From contig NMRB01000856.1 of assembly GCA_002633025.1 (NCBI GenBank), positions 102,844-166,843 on the forward strand: a DNA stretch of 64,000 nucleotides, given 5' to 3'. Both the position numbers and the translations under genes were made by a program. The notes under the pieces are model-generated. The model had not been told where the DNA came from and did not search any database. It worked only from the letters and a program-made list of their open reading frames with translations. Shown here in pieces: positions 1-10,171 of the stretch (positions are counted from its first letter, which is position 1; each line of letters opens with the position of its first letter). Origin of the DNA: Notospermus geniculatus (Eukaryota > Nemertea > Pilidiophora > Heteronemertea > Lineidae).

Positions 1-35
1 ACCTTTATAACCGAGTGTTTCTTTTATTTCCTTAG

Positions 36-143
36 GTCCATTACATCTTGGCCGAGTTGTGTATGGGGGGAATGGTCTTGGAAACAAATATGACGGAGAT
101 CCTGTCGCGTTACGAGGAACAGAGCAAATTAGAGAAATCAGAG
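36..143 (+). CDS. AP3S1/2: AP-3 complex sigma subunit, penultimate coding exon
   Basis: This is a 108-nt, phase-0 exon after a TTTCCTTAG acceptor and before a GAG|GTAGTA donor. It reads VHYILAELCMGGMVLETNM and ends ...SKLEKSE. That is the conserved C-terminal part of the AP-3 small (sigma) chain, with the MGGMVLETNM block and the LEKSE end at the family's usual exon border. AP-3 is the heterotetrameric adaptor that sorts cargo from endosomes to lysosomes and lysosome-related organelles; sigma is a core longin-fold subunit. Upstream exons lie outside the window. The next exon is at 9177-9296, so the intervening intron is about 9 kb and holds many repeats. Vertebrates have two paralogues and the sequence here does not tell which is closer. 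The family assignment is secure. Confidence 0.93.
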
Positions 144-169
144 GTAGTATTGTTTGGTTGTTTATCTCT

Positions 170-372
170 TACAATGTGAGCTGTCAGATTGGTGCAGTGG
201 AGACATCGGTACTGTCACCTCTGAGGACCCAGGTTCAATCCCCTGTCAGTCCCATTCTTCATGTGAGAGAGAGGGTGATGCACTTTGACAGCACAGGTTT
301 TCTCCGGGCACACTGGTTTCCTCCTGCTGTCCTTTCCAGATACCTAAGGCAAATCGCACTTGGCTAACCTTG
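170..372 (+). mobile_element. tRNA-derived SINE, family ending in TGGTTTCCTCCTGC
   Basis: An A-box-like TGGTGCAGTGGAGACATCGG (190-209) and a B-box-like GGTTCAATCCC are followed by a tail containing CACTGGTTTCCTCCTGCTG. The same head and tail combination recurs at 3636, 24125, 37046, 40845 and 51645, which defines a dispersed family. It lies in the AP3S intron. Confidence 0.55.
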
Positions 373-742
373 TCAGTTTTGGTTAGTCTATTGCCAACAG
401 CTTGACCACAAACACAACCAATAGGCAGGGTGACATGCATTATAAACGTCAGCTTGTCAAGTATTGTGCAATAGCTCGTCAAAATAGTGAACAGGGTCGT
501 GTAACATTGCAGAGTTCAACCTAGTACCATTTGCCTTAGGTATCTGGAAAGGACTATACCAAGGGAGGGAAAAAGGGCTATCGTCTTTGTGTTTTTATTC
601 TGCCTTTCTGAAGTATCATTCACCCCAACTTCAACCTGGGCAAAGTGCCAAGCCTGGAATGGAAGTGTGCACAGGTCAGTTGGTAAAAATAATCCATGTC
701 GCAGTTATCTAATGATGTTAGGGTAACTTGGTTTACTTTCCA
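373..742. other. AP3S intron, nothing recognised
   Basis: No exon, RNA gene or clear repeat was recognised here. It is ordinary intron sequence. Confidence 0.5.
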
Positions 743-908
743 TGAGCCTATAGACCATGTGCACGTGACGTCATCATTGATGTCATAATTCGCACGTCAG
801 CCATTTTGGACGGCATCTGACGCTACGTATGCGTTGGACGTGCCGTCCAAAATGGCGGCATCTCGACGTCGCGGTGACGTCATAATCGCTGCTGCACGTC
901 CTCTATAG
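743..908. mobile_element. Palindromic MITE carrying CRE motifs
   Basis: The element is bounded by CCTATAGA...CCTCTATAGC. Inner arms CCATTTTGGACGGC (801) and GCCGTCCAAAATGG (842) pair. TGACGTCA octamers lie in both arms. It resembles other CTCTATAG-bounded, TGACGTCA-bearing elements at 14741 and 20255. Confidence 0.55.
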
Positions 909-1066
909 CAAATCCAAGGTTGTGCTCACTCAACTGGTAAATACTGTGGTTTGTGGTTTAATCATTGTGTTCACTTTATGGTGTCTGTTGCACAGGCCTG
1001 ACACTTTGCCCATGTTGAAGTTAGGGTGAATCGCACTTTTTCAAAAATCCGTTTATGAACATCAAG

Positions 1067-1203
1067 CGCCGTATTCATAAAGGGTGATCATCGCACGATT
1101 AAGACGCGTATATATAACTTCACTAAATGCACACACTTCCACCATGCATTTGACGAAGTTACACGCGTCTAAGTCTTAAAAACACCCTTTTTGAATACGG
1201 CCG
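1067..1203. mobile_element. Short MITE with imperfect TIRs
   Basis: The left end CGCCGTATTCATAAAGGGTG pairs with the right end CACCCTTTTTGAATACGG. The interior arms AAGACGCGTATATATAACTTC and GAAGTTACACGCGTCT also pair. No open frame was found. It is a non-autonomous element in the AP3S intron. Confidence 0.6.
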
Positions 1204-1436
1204 CAAGTGGTTTTTGCTTGCATGTTTGTGGGTAATTGAAGAAATGTGACACTTGGTAAGTATATTGGGAGACATTACTTGAGTGTCACATTAGTAGTCG
1301 GTAGCCCTGCCACAAAAAAAAGGTGGTATCATTGGCCGTAACACGGGTACTGCCCCCTCCCCTTCACTGGATAGTGATCAGAAGCTGTTAACATTGGTAG
1401 CAGTCCAGTTCAAGGGAGCACAGTGTGACCTCATCT

Positions 1437-1795
1437 TTACCTACTCACTGTACCTGGCATACAATTTGGCACCATCTGAAAAATTCTTGGTGCTGAGTAA
1501 CCTTTAGTGGTGCCTGGCAGTTGACCTGGCATATAAATTGGCACCATTGTCTGTTTGGTTCCTGGCGGTTGGTTGCCTGGCATACAGAGTGGCACCATCT
1601 TAAATATCCTTGGTGCCAAGAGACATTTTGTCATACCTGAAAGTTGTTTCCTGGCACATACGGGAGTGGTACATTTAAAAGGTCCTTGGTGCCTAGAGAC
1701 ATTTTGCCTGGCACACACAGAGTGGCACCATCTAAAAGTTCTCTTTGGTGCCAGGAGGTATTTTATGGTGCCATGTGGTTCTGATAGTGGTGCCT
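1437..1795. repeat. Degenerate minisatellite with CTGGCA...GGCACCATCT units
   Basis: About five irregular units of 60-75 bp repeat the core CCTGGCATACA followed by GTGGCACCATCT and TTGGTGCC. The array stays open on both strands by repetition, which explains the open frames seen here. They should not be taken as genes. Confidence 0.6.
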
Positions 1796-2490
1796 CATCT
1801 CCTGCTTCCTTTGTCAGGCTCCACCAATCAGAATTATAACCTCACTGAAAAGAAAGATCGCAAAATTCTCGTCCCCGAAGTTGAAATAAATATCTAAAGG
1901 TAGGAGGCCACGTGCACGTACGCCCCGTTTTGAGAACCGTTGCCCTGTCCATGACGCTTCTGGCTGTGCATATCATGCCTCAAACCTATTGGCAGAATCC
2001 CCGAATAAATAATGTCCGTGTGCGCCTGATTTAACCTTTTCAAGTACGGGTTCGTTAGAGTTTGGGGGGATTATACTGTTATGAAGTATAATTCCTCCAA
2101 GATTGGAGAAATCTATCCCCAAACGTCAGTGAGCATTGGAGCCAAAGTCTGCAAAAAATGGATTGGAAGGAACACGGGGTCTTTAGTCACCCCCCCCCCC
2201 CACCACCACCCTTAGGCATCTGTAACTCCTGTGCTTATTTCATGGTGTAGAATCAATTTGAAGAACCAGCCGGTCCTTTTCAAATACTGAAACCGTCCTG
2301 TGAGGAATCACTTGTTCTACTCCGATCTGCCATTGTTTGGTGGGAAAAAAGTCAACTCGCTGGTGTAAGATGTACAAAACAGACTTCTGATGAAACAGAA
2401 TGTAAAATCGTAGCGAAATAAGTAATAGGAGCAGTCAGCCGTGCTTATCACCAAAAGATGGCAGCATGTATGTTCCAGTGGACCAATAAT
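1796..2490. other. AP3S intron, no feature beyond a poly-C run
   Basis: Nothing was recognised except a run of about a dozen C near 2190-2203. Confidence 0.45.
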
Positions 2491-2664
2491 AGACAAATCT
2501 CAAATTGAGGCAAACTAGAAAGATCTGTAGACTTCCGCCGGAATCACGAACACAGCCTCGCAGCGAACTCCACGACAGTGAACGTCACTCAGCTGGTTTC
2601 AGATCGAGGTTGTGTACGCGATTTCGGTGGAAGTGCGCAGATCTGGGAATTTGGGATTTGTCTA
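2491..2664. mobile_element. MITE with TIR AGACAAATC...AGATCTG.ACTTCCGCCG
   Basis: The left end AGACAAATCTCAAATT and the right end GGGATTTGTCT are inverted. Inner arms GATCTGTAGACTTCCGCC and GGTGGAAGTGCGCAGATC pair. The same family appears at 17968-18207 and 32376-32615. Confidence 0.6.
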
Positions 2665-2685
2665 TACAATAGAAAATTCTCCTGA

Positions 2686-2775
2686 TTGGTGCTCAGTCAA
2701 CCATGAACGGGTCCGCTAGGCATTGAATTGGACCGTAGTGACACCTATTGGTCAGCTGACTCAGACTGACAGCTC
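2686..2775. repeat. Dispersed repeat, inverted copy at 42095-42190
   Basis: The segment around GGTGCTCAGTCAACCATGAACGGGTCCGCTAGG...TGACACCTATTGGTCA recurs in reverse complement around 42110-42175 (TGACCAATAGGTGTCACTAC ... CCTAGCGGACCC). The boundaries are unclear. Confidence 0.45.
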
Positions 2776-3041
2776 CTGTTGTTGATTCAATTGTGGTTTC
2801 CTTGATTTTAAAAAGATCAGATGGACATAAATGATCTGTCCATCCGTGCATGTTTCTTAGCCTTTTGAATGACACCTATATGCGCATGTGGACCTGTGCT
2901 GTGTGGTTTATGATTGGTTACTGATCTCTGGGGATTGCGGTTGCACTTTCACCCTGATAAGGCCAGAAAACTTTGTCACTTGTTTCTCAACATCTGGAGA
3001 TTTACTTTTACTGGAAGAGGAAGACAGAAAATAAACTAAAA

Positions 3042-3150
3042 CAGTCTTTGCTGTTTGACGGGCGCGATTTTGCATGCACCTCGCAAACAATAGAATTTCT
3101 ATTGTTTGCGACGTGCATGCAAAATCGCGCCCGTCAAACGGCAAAGACTG
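3042..3150. mobile_element. Near-perfect hairpin MITE, 109 bp
   Basis: The arms CAGTCTTTGCTGTTTGACGG... and ...CCGTCAAACGGCAAAGACTG pair over almost their whole length around a centre CAATAGAATTTCTATTG. The same hairpin occurs at 17245-17353 and 31678-31790 with CAGGCCTTGCCG ends. It contains no gene. Confidence 0.7.
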
Positions 3151-3344
3151 TTAAAATTTTTTAGGTACAGAACAAGTAAACAAACCATCCAAAAAGTAGC
3201 AAAATGTAGATTTTGTTTTTCGTTCTCAATATGACTGTCAGCAAATCGCGGAAACGAGTGATAAAAAGATCTGGCCTGAGCATGATATCCTCGTGGGTGG
3301 ACATCTGCTGAGAAATCGTGCATGAAAATCTGAAAGAGGAATTG

Positions 3345-3516
3345 GAGACGTTACTGCCGTAAGAGGTCGCAAAATTTGACGTCACAGATGTAGGCCATGG
3401 TGTCCATGTCATTGTGGACGATGTCGTGGCATGCATTTCCTGTCATTGGCGTTCAATTCCATGATGTTCTTGGACCACAAACTGGTGGTGACCTCTAACG
3501 GCAGGAAAATCTCCCA
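3345..3516. mobile_element. MITE of the TTAGAGGCCACC family, partial
   Basis: AGAGGTCGCAAAATTTGACGTCACAG on the left and CTGGTGGTGACCTCTAACGGCAGGAAAATCTCC on the right are inverted TIR sequences. They are also seen at 9405-9597 and 46998-47402. The left end is worn. Confidence 0.5.
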
Positions 3517-3635
3517 TTTCGTGAAAATATCCTTGCGACAAGCCTGAATGTAAACAAAGAACACTACTGTGATATCATGCGAGGTGGATAGCCTGAACGC
3601 TGCGAGAGTGTTACGGCCTATCCAGTATACCACAT

Positions 3636-3812
3636 ACCAGGCCTCATGCTGTCAGTACCGTGTAGTGGAAACGTCAACACCTGACACCTAGGGAGGTCTC
3701 AGTTCCATTCTTATTTGGACTAGCTACTCTTCATGAGATATAGAGGGCGACTCTGCCAGCACAAGTTTTCTCCCGGCACTCTGGTTTCCCCCTGCTCTAC
3801 ATTGATTCGCCC
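3636..3812 (+). mobile_element. Degenerate tRNA-derived SINE
   Basis: A GTCAGTACCGTGTAGTGGAAACG head, a worn B box (GGTCTCAGTTCCATTC) and a tail with CACTCTGGTTTCCCCCTGC match the family at 170-372. Confidence 0.45.
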
Positions 3813-3924
3813 AGTAAAATCTACAGAGCTCATGCTGTATTTGGCACCTGGCTCTCCTTTCGATATCAAAATAATGCTTGTCAATTTCACGTTGAACAAT
3901 TCAAAATCAATTCAGCCCCTTAGT

Positions 3925-4290
3925 GCTGGCGATGATGCCTCATGCGAGGGTCTGTGGGTTCGAATCTGGTAGGAAGCAATGTCTTTCACCTTAGAAACCC
4001 GATTTCTATTTCATAATCTTTACTTGTATCTCCTTTATTTGTGACCCCTCGTATAACATACAACTGTTTGGGTTCGGAGATTGTTTGGACTACTCGCAGG
4101 GTACTGATGGACGCCTCGTTTAAACATGGGCCATTGAACCATCTTTTTTGAAGATGGGGATTTGGCCTAGTGGTTAAGGCGTGCTGCCCCTTAGTGCTGG
4201 CGATTGATGCCTCATGCGAGGGTCCGTGGGTTCGAATCTGGTAGGAAGCAATGTCTTTCACCTTAGAAACCCGATTCCTATTTCATATTC
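3925..4290 (+). mobile_element. Class II tRNA-derived SINE plus a 3' fragment of the same repeat
   Basis: At 4155-4245 there is an A box TGGCCTAGTGGTTAAGGCG, a long variable-arm region and a B box GGTTCGAATC, which resembles a Leu/Ser-type tRNA. Its downstream sequence (AGGAAGCAATGTCTTTCACC, then TTAGAAACCCGATT) is repeated in the truncated copy at 3925-4015. This is a SINE head rather than a functional tRNA, since the acceptor stem does not close. Confidence 0.6.
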
Positions 4291-4334
4291 TGAACATACA
4301 AGGACAGAAATAGCACTAAAATTGACACACAACG

Positions 4335-4478
4335 TGATAATATACAGGAAGTCAACTTCCAGATTTTGCAAATTTTCGACCCCAACCGGGGTCTTCTTCA
4401 GAAGACCCCGGTTGAAGAAGACCCCGGTTGGGGTCGAAAATTTGCAAAATCTGGAAGTTGACTTCCTGTATATTATCA
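4335..4478. mobile_element. 144-bp palindromic foldback element
   Basis: TGATAATATACAGGAAGTCA... pairs with ...TGACTTCCTGTATATTATCA, with arms of about 62 bp. The centre is GC-rich and built from repeated GACCCCGGTT/AACCGGGGTC. Identical peptides read from both strands are a by-product of the palindrome. Confidence 0.75.
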
Positions 4479-4618
4479 TATTCTGAACAATTCAATATGA
4501 CGCCTAATAAATCTGAAATGCGTGTATTTTTTTCCGTAGGCCACCCTTTTGGAGATCGGACGAGTGAGTATTCCTCTATTATATAAGGATGTGTTTTACG
4601 CTTTTTGAAAAGGACTTG

Positions 4619-4786
4619 AGCTTAAACTCCGTGCATGGTCATCTTCAAACTCCATGCATGGTCATCTTGAAACTCCGTGCATGGTTATCAAAACTCCGTG
4701 CATGGTTATCAAAACTCCGTGCATGGTTATCTTCAAGCGCCATGCATGGTACATGTACATCTTTAAACTCCATGCATGGTCATTTT
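4619..4786. repeat. Tandem repeat of CTCCGTGCATGGT(C/T)ATC units
   Basis: Seven or so copies of AACTCC(G/A)TGCATGGT are spaced 20-25 bp apart, each containing the palindromes TGCA or ATGCAT. It is a minisatellite in the AP3S intron. Confidence 0.7.
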
Positions 4787-4842
4787 ATGAATCGTTTGAG
4801 ATTTTTCAGCTGAATGCAAAGTATTTATTATGCATGTTCTTC

Positions 4843-5004
4843 CAGGGCCGTATTTAAAGGGGGGCGAGGGGGCAGTTGCCCCCCCCCGAACCAACCAAAA
4901 AACGTGATTTTCATGCGGATTTTGGGAAAAAACGGCAAAAAGAGGTCTTCTGCCCCCCCTAGAGAGGCTTCTGCCCCTGGACCAAAAAGTTAAATACGGC
5001 CCTG
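4843..5004. mobile_element. CAGGGCCGTATTTAA MITE, 162 bp, 5-bp target duplication
   Basis: TIR CAGGGCCGTATTTAA at the left and TTAAATACGGCCCTG at the right. TCTTC flanks both sides, giving a 5-bp target site duplication (TSD). Two more members are at 10669-10805 and 12732-12901. It is non-autonomous, and the CAG end with a 5-bp TSD fits a hAT-like (5-bp class) origin, which is inferred. Confidence 0.75.
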
Positions 5005-5169
5005 TCTTCCCTATCATAGGGTTCGTGTGTACATTCTTCACATCAAGTGGTACGGCCAAATAAAATAGAAAGTAGTTCCGAGGGCGAAATGTCTTCAGAG
5101 ATTTTTGCAAATTGAAAAAATGTTTTTTTATTGGTGGCCTTTTTCTGGCCACCAATAACTGAACCACCA

Positions 5170-5583
5170 GGGGCCAGTTTCATAAAGTGACTTTAAGCTA
5201 ATGGTACCATTAACCCATTAGGCGCCATATAGCCCAAACCCGCCCAAGCCTGCATAAACCCATATAGCCCAAACCCGCCCGTGTGATTTCCGGCCGTCAC
5301 AGAGGCAACCAACGAAAAATATAAAAAAATCTACTCAGCTCCAGTTGTATCATGTAGCCAGTGTTATAAGCTACAAAATAAACATCACTTGTTCACTTTA
5401 TCTTCAACTTTTTCTTTTTGTCATTTGAGCAAAAAACCAAGATATGGTAAAAAAAGTGAAAAGCACTGGGAAAAAAAGCTGACCTAATTTATACTTGTCT
5501 GGCGCCTAATGGGTTAACTCAATGCATTTTCCATTTGGTTAAAGGTACCATTAGCTTAAAGTCACTTTATGAAACAGGCCCCA
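5170..5583. mobile_element. Outer MITE with TTTCATAAAGTGACTTTAAG TIRs, 9-bp TSD
   Basis: GGGGCCAGTTTCATAAAGTG... and ...CACTTTATGAAACAGGCCCC form long TIRs that continue into CTAATGGTACCATTA. GAACCACCA directly flanks both ends (9-bp TSD). Most of its length is a second element inserted at an internal TTAA (5214-5513). A copy without that insert lies at 46601-46708. The 9-bp TSD suggests a Mutator-like origin. Confidence 0.75.
5214..5513. mobile_element. Nested TTAA-type (piggyBac-like) MITE, 300 bp
   Basis: CCCATTAGGCGCCA at the left and TGGCGCCTAATGGG at the right are perfect 14-bp TIRs beginning CCC, flanked on both sides by TTAA. The related element at 46601-46708 has a single TTAA at this position and so shows the empty site. 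TTAA duplication plus CCC termini is the piggyBac signature. There is no coding capacity. Confidence 0.78.
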
Positions 5584-6065
5584 GAACCACCACATCTATT
5601 TCTTTATTTGGCCTATATTATAGAGGAACGCCGTCTCTCCCTTCACTTGGGGATGCCCGGTTCTTGGGGTCTGTTTGCATCTAGAGATATCCTGGCCATT
5701 TGGTGGTGCTTATTGCTCCCCCCTCCCCCTCCCCCCAGTTCATCGTTTCCCTGACGTAGGCCCAGGCCTACATTGTTCTGTGACGTTGTGCGTTTTGCCC
5801 ACCGGCTTTGCGTCATCAGCAATGCATTTTGCCCACCAGTTTTGCGTCATTACGGCAACGTCAGCAATGGCGGACACTGTCGGAGTCACGCCGTGGAAAC
5901 GATGAATACAAGTGGGAAGGGTCAGTGTTTGGACCCTGACGAATCAGTGTGTCATGATTGCATGGGTGATAGGAATTTCTTACAGGAGCGACCAGTCACT
6001 CCCGAGGCCCTCTTTGTAAATAACCTTTGTACAGCCCACAATCCCTTAACTTGGTTTAAACCCTC

Positions 6066-7250
6066 CGATCACACTGACGATGTGAGGGGGGTCTAGGAAA
6101 ACCTGTCAGATGTCGCTGAATGATCAACAAGGGCTGTCAGATAGCCAAAAGAATATCGTGATAAACAGCAACTTCATTTTATTTACACTACATGTATATA
6201 AAACTCACGGGCACAACCATTTGGACTCCGAACCGAAGCTGTCAGATTGCCTGTGCATTGACCTGCTGCCGTACCTGTGCGGGTTCACCAAGGCCATTAA
6301 CACTTCCATCAAATGTGACATCCGATGGGTTCCTAGACCCCCTCACATGTCATCAAAAATTCATCAACAGGCGTTGCTTGTTTTTGTATTTTTGACTTTT
6401 ACATAAAAATGCTGCCTACCTGGGAGGACCGTCGAGTGCCTAATCGTGGGACGTGTATTCTCTGCGTTAAAATATAAGGCTGACCCTAAAAATGACCCAG
6501 GGTTATATCTAGGCCATTTTAGAGTGGCGGTACGCCATGCCGCCGACAGGGGGCACCACTGTGCCCTTTTTGAACCCCCTAGGGCGCCGCTCTGCCCCTA
6601 AAAAAAAAAATTTTTTTTTTTTTTTAGGTTTTAGTACCTCCCAGACCCTCTGCCATGGTCCCTTTTGGTCGTATACCGATCACACTGACGATGTGAGGGG
6701 GGTCTAGGAAAACCTGTCAGATGTCGCTGAATGATCAACAAGGGCTGTCAGATAGCCAAAAGAATATTGTGATAAACAGCAACTTCATTTTATTTACACT
6801 ACATGTATATAAAACTCACGGGCACAACCATTTGGACTCCGAACTGAAGCTGTCAGATTGCCTGTGCATTGACCTGCTACCGTACCTGTGCGGGTTCACC
6901 AAGGCCATTAACACTTTCATCAAATGTGACATCCGATGGGTTCCTTGACTGCCTCACATGTCATCAAAAATTCATCAACAGGCGTTGCTTGTTTTTGTAT
7001 TTTTGACTTTCACATAAAAATGCTGCCTACCTGGGAGGACCGTTGAGTGCCTAATCGTGGGACGTGTATTCTCTGCGTTAAAATATAAGGCTGACCCTAA
7101 AAATGACCCAGGGTTATATCTAGGCCATTTTAGAGTGGCGGTACGCCATGCCGCCGACAGGGGGCACCACTGTGCCCTTTTTGAACCCCCTAGGGCGCCG
7201 CTCTGCCCCTAGTACCTCCCAGACCCTCTGCCATGGTCCCTTTTGGTCGT
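6066..7250. repeat. Tandem duplication (unit about 0.6 kb) containing a GTGAGGGGGGTCTAGGAA MITE
   Basis: 6066-6676 and 6678-7250 are near-identical, from ATCACACTGACGATGTGAGG to CCTTTTGGTCGTAT. Each unit starts with an element whose ends GATGTGAGGGGGGTCTAGG and CCTAGACCCCCTCACATGTC are inverted (about 6078-6350), although the right end is mutated in unit two. Unit one carries an extra A/T homopolymer. Related pieces occur at 19790 and 32920. Confidence 0.75.
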
Positions 7251-7259
7251 ATCACCTTA

Positions 7260-8026
7260 GAAACTGCCTTAAATTGGCTGTTGACTGGAGTTATAAAGAC
7301 ATTTTTAACTGACAAGCGTCTCAAATTCCGTTAGTAGAAATGTCGCGAATAAAAAGTGCCCTTTTCTTGGTTGAAGTGCCCTTTTCACAAAGTTTGCACC
7401 GTGCCCTTCTGAAATCCTAGATATAACACTGTGACCTTTCCCATCAGCCAATCATTCTGCTCCTTTGTGAGTAACAGGTGTTCTGATTGGTTCCCACGAT
7501 TAGGCTCTCGCCAGTGGTGTGGGTTGGATTTTCTCCTTGTTAATACCATAGTGTGGTACTCCTCTTTACGGACACCTCTGCCAGAGGACACCTCTCTGTA
7601 ACGGTCATTTCATTTTGACCTCTCTGAATTGTAATTTAGGACACCTCTATCAATGACAGCATTTATGAAAGTCAGATTCAATGAAACATATTGCAAGGTG
7701 TCCTTAATAGAGACGCTCCACTCTATAATGCGTTTTTAACTGCATGAATTTTGCAACAGATTTTGATAAACGACATGAGTTGAGTTTCAGGATAATCTGT
7801 TATTTACTTACAGACAACAAAATGTCGAGTAATTCTTTTTTTGTGCAGTAATTTTTAAAGGGGCCCTATAGGCAGCCAGCTGTAGGCTCATATCATTGCG
7901 GTCACTTCATCACAGGTGGCGCTGGCAACTGAAAAGCTACAGATTTAGCGTGTGTTACTTGCAATACAACCGATCGGTGTAAGGATCACATCGAAATGCC
8001 AATGAGGAGGCCGCCTATAGGATCCC
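7260..8026. other. AP3S intron, nothing clear
   Basis: A piece with CCCATCAGCCAATCAT...GTTCTGATTGGTT (7440-7500) is shared with RAB27 intron sequence near 22560. Otherwise nothing was recognised. Confidence 0.4.
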
Positions 8027-8030
8027 TTAA

Positions 8031-8280
8031 AGGAGCTGGACGTCCAAGTTGTAAACACTCACTCACTGGTTCTCTATCCACGCGACGCCTGCGGTGCTGC
8101 CACCTATTGTCGGTGATATATACTGACGTGAATATCGTGAGTGAGTTGCATTGGACCGGGCACCAGTCTAACGATCACGGGGCGCTACTGGTGCTGCCAC
8201 CTTCACGAAGGAATAAAACTAGTTTGCCGACCACTGTTTGTAAACAAACTGGCTTGTTTACAACTTGGACGTCGAACTCT
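8031..8280. mobile_element. TTAA-flanked MITE, 250 bp
   Basis: AGGAGCTGGACGTCCAAG and the right end, whose reverse complement is AGAGTTCGACGTCCAAG, pair and continue into TTGTAAAC. TTAA abuts both ends (8027-8030 and 8281-8284). It is a likely piggyBac or Kolobok-type non-autonomous copy. Confidence 0.6.
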
Positions 8281-8521
8281 TTAAAGCCATTGACATTGGA
8301 AGCTCTGCAGGCTTTTTAAATGTAATAAGTTTATCATATTCTTTCGATCTCTTCTGCTATATCGCTGCTGCGTCTATTCAAAGCTAATCATGATCAGTGT
8401 AAAGTTTAGACTTTAAGGATTTTTTCGCTCGTACAGGAAACATCTGCTACGTACTTCTTCCACAGCACAGAATCAGCAGACTTCCCATCTACAATTTCTT
8501 CCCCCATGCCTCGCGATTCGT

Positions 8522-8765
8522 CCCTAGAGAGCACGGTGGTGTAGTGGTTGTGTGTTGGACTCGGGATCAAGAGGCACTCGGCCCAGTTGCCACTTTGTAT
8601 TTTCAACTACTGGGGTAATAATGTGAAGCGCTTTGAGACTGTACAGTATTACAACTGGTCTGAAAGGATCAAGTGATGTGCTGAATGAGCTGCTCCTTGA
8701 GTTCACCAGAAAGGTTTCTAGAGAGACTGGGGTAATAATGTGAAGTGCTTTGAGATTCACTTTGT
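8522..8765. repeat. SINE-like head with duplicated GGGGTAATAATGTGAAG segment
   Basis: GCACGGTGGTGTAGTGGTT resembles a tRNA A box. GGGGTAATAATGTGAAG(C/T)GCTTTGAGA occurs at 8611 and again at 8728. No intact B box was found. Confidence 0.4.
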
Positions 8766-8929
8766 TAAAAAAGTTAAAGTTTGAGTTTATACATGTAGTC
8801 TGATATCAACTACGGTAGAGGTTCTCATCCGACTTTACACTTTAACCCCAGTCTATCCTGAATCGTTTCAGAGAACTCAAGACGGGATGAGCTTCTCATT
8901 TAGCGGTACAATCTGAGCATTTCTGACCG

Positions 8930-9066
8930 GTACCCATTTATACATCTAGTTGGAGAGGCCAGTAAGGCAAAGAGACTTGCCCAAGGTCTCATGCTACTGT
9001 GGGATTCGAACCCTTGACACTCTGGTCACTAGTTGGAGACCCGAACCACTACACCACCGTGGCTCC
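8930..9066 (-). mobile_element. tRNA-derived SINE, reverse strand
   Basis: On the minus strand an A box GGTGGTGTAGTGGTTCGGG and a B box GGGTTCGAATCCC are followed by GGGCAAGTCTCTTTGCC. It lies 110 bp before the last AP3S exon. Confidence 0.65.
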
Positions 9067-9176
9067 GTCCGAGTCTCTTGCTGCAGAGAAAAACACTAGA
9101 CAGCCTCATGTTATTGTCGTTGCCACGAATTTTCCAAGTTTTGACTGATGAAGTTTCGACCCTCTTGTCTTTCCAG

Positions 9177-9296
9177 GCTGGTATCGCGGCGGCACCAGCG
9201 CGGGCCGTGTCGGCCGTAAAAGAGATGAACCTACCACAGAAAATAAAAGACATGAAGCTGCCGGATCTACCAAATATTGCAAACCTGAAGTTATAG
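9177..9296 (+). CDS. AP3S1/2: AP-3 complex sigma subunit, last coding exon
   Basis: The acceptor CTTTCCAG is followed in phase 0 by AGIAAAPARAVSAVKEMNLP and then a lysine- and leucine-rich end finishing NIANLKL and TAG. The APARAVSAVK..NLP block is the signature C-terminus of AP-3 sigma, and the phase matches the GAG donor at 143. Together the two exons give 75 residues of the family's roughly 190. After the stop there is a repeat-filled 3' region, with an AATAAA at 9736-9741 and another at 10124-10129; which one is used is unknown. The variable tail after NLP is normal for this subunit. Confidence 0.93.
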   Translation, partial: AGIAAAPARAVSAVKEMNLPQKIKDMKLPDLPNIANLKL

Positions 9297-9404
9297 GAGG
9301 CGCTTTGTGGAGAAGAAACAGATTTCTATTATGAATATTTGTGACGGTCGGCAAAGCCTACGGTTCACGAGATTGTGAATTTAAACAATAATAAGAGGAA
9401 TGGG

Positions 9405-9597
9405 AGACTTGCTGCTGTTTGTGGCCGCCTGTTAGCAGTCCTCGAACGTCACAAAATTTGATGTCACAGACATAACTCATGGCCTCCACGTCATCGTGGA
9501 TGATGTGTGGCGCGCATTTCTTCTCTGTGACGTCAAATTTCGTGACGTCCTAGGACCGCTAACTGGTGGTGGCCTCTAACGGCAGGAAAGTCTACCA
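9405..9597. mobile_element. TTAGAGGCCACC-family MITE, near full length
   Basis: TGGCCGCCTGTTAGCAGTCC... and ...GGACCGCTAACTGGTGGTGGCCTCTAACGGCAGGAAAG are inverted. The interior contains GACGTCA motifs. The equivalent site in the 46998-47402 copy has been interrupted by another element, and this copy shows the uninterrupted state. Confidence 0.6.
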
Positions 9598-10171
9598 TTG
9601 TGTACCCTTCCAGGCTACTAGTATCTGAAAGGTTGTTTTGTAAATTAAATATGTCTGAGTTGTGACCCAATCTAGCAAAAGTAGGTGCAAGTCGTGACCG
9701 AGGAAAGGGTTAACAGATAACACAATTATAGCTGAAATAAATGCATCTCTGCAGGTCTTGTCACATCCTGGAACTCCACGTGTATTGGCTACGTCATAAA
9801 GACTACGACACACGTTTGTGCGAGCGTAGTCGGAGGGCGGAGCGATGTCACAACCCTTAGTAGCCAAGATGGTCGACAGTAGTAGTGGACAGCATTGATA
9901 ACAGTTGAGTAAACTGATGGCCAGTGATGATCACCTGCGACATGTGCCTGCTTTTGCTGGAGGGGTCACAGTTGTATATCCCTGAATGGCGACCCCTCAT
10001 CAATCCGTGCTGGCACCTATCAGGTGAAATTGTAACTACTTTTGTTTCATGGCCCTGTGATGTTGTCCAGTGATAATTGTACAGTACATGTATACCTTAT
10101 GTATGATTGTTTACAAGCCAGTCAATAAAGCCCACTGTATATAGTATTACACTTCGTATTTTGTTACATTT

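Noticed and set aside
4155-4250. tRNA-Leu/Ser gene
   Set aside because: The class II tRNA shape is suggestive, but the acceptor stem fails and the downstream part is repeated at 3925.
4214-4486. Overlapping open frames on both strands with the shared peptide YRKSTSRFCKFSTPTGVFF
   Set aside because: They are the two readings of one palindromic element; no codon bias or splice context.
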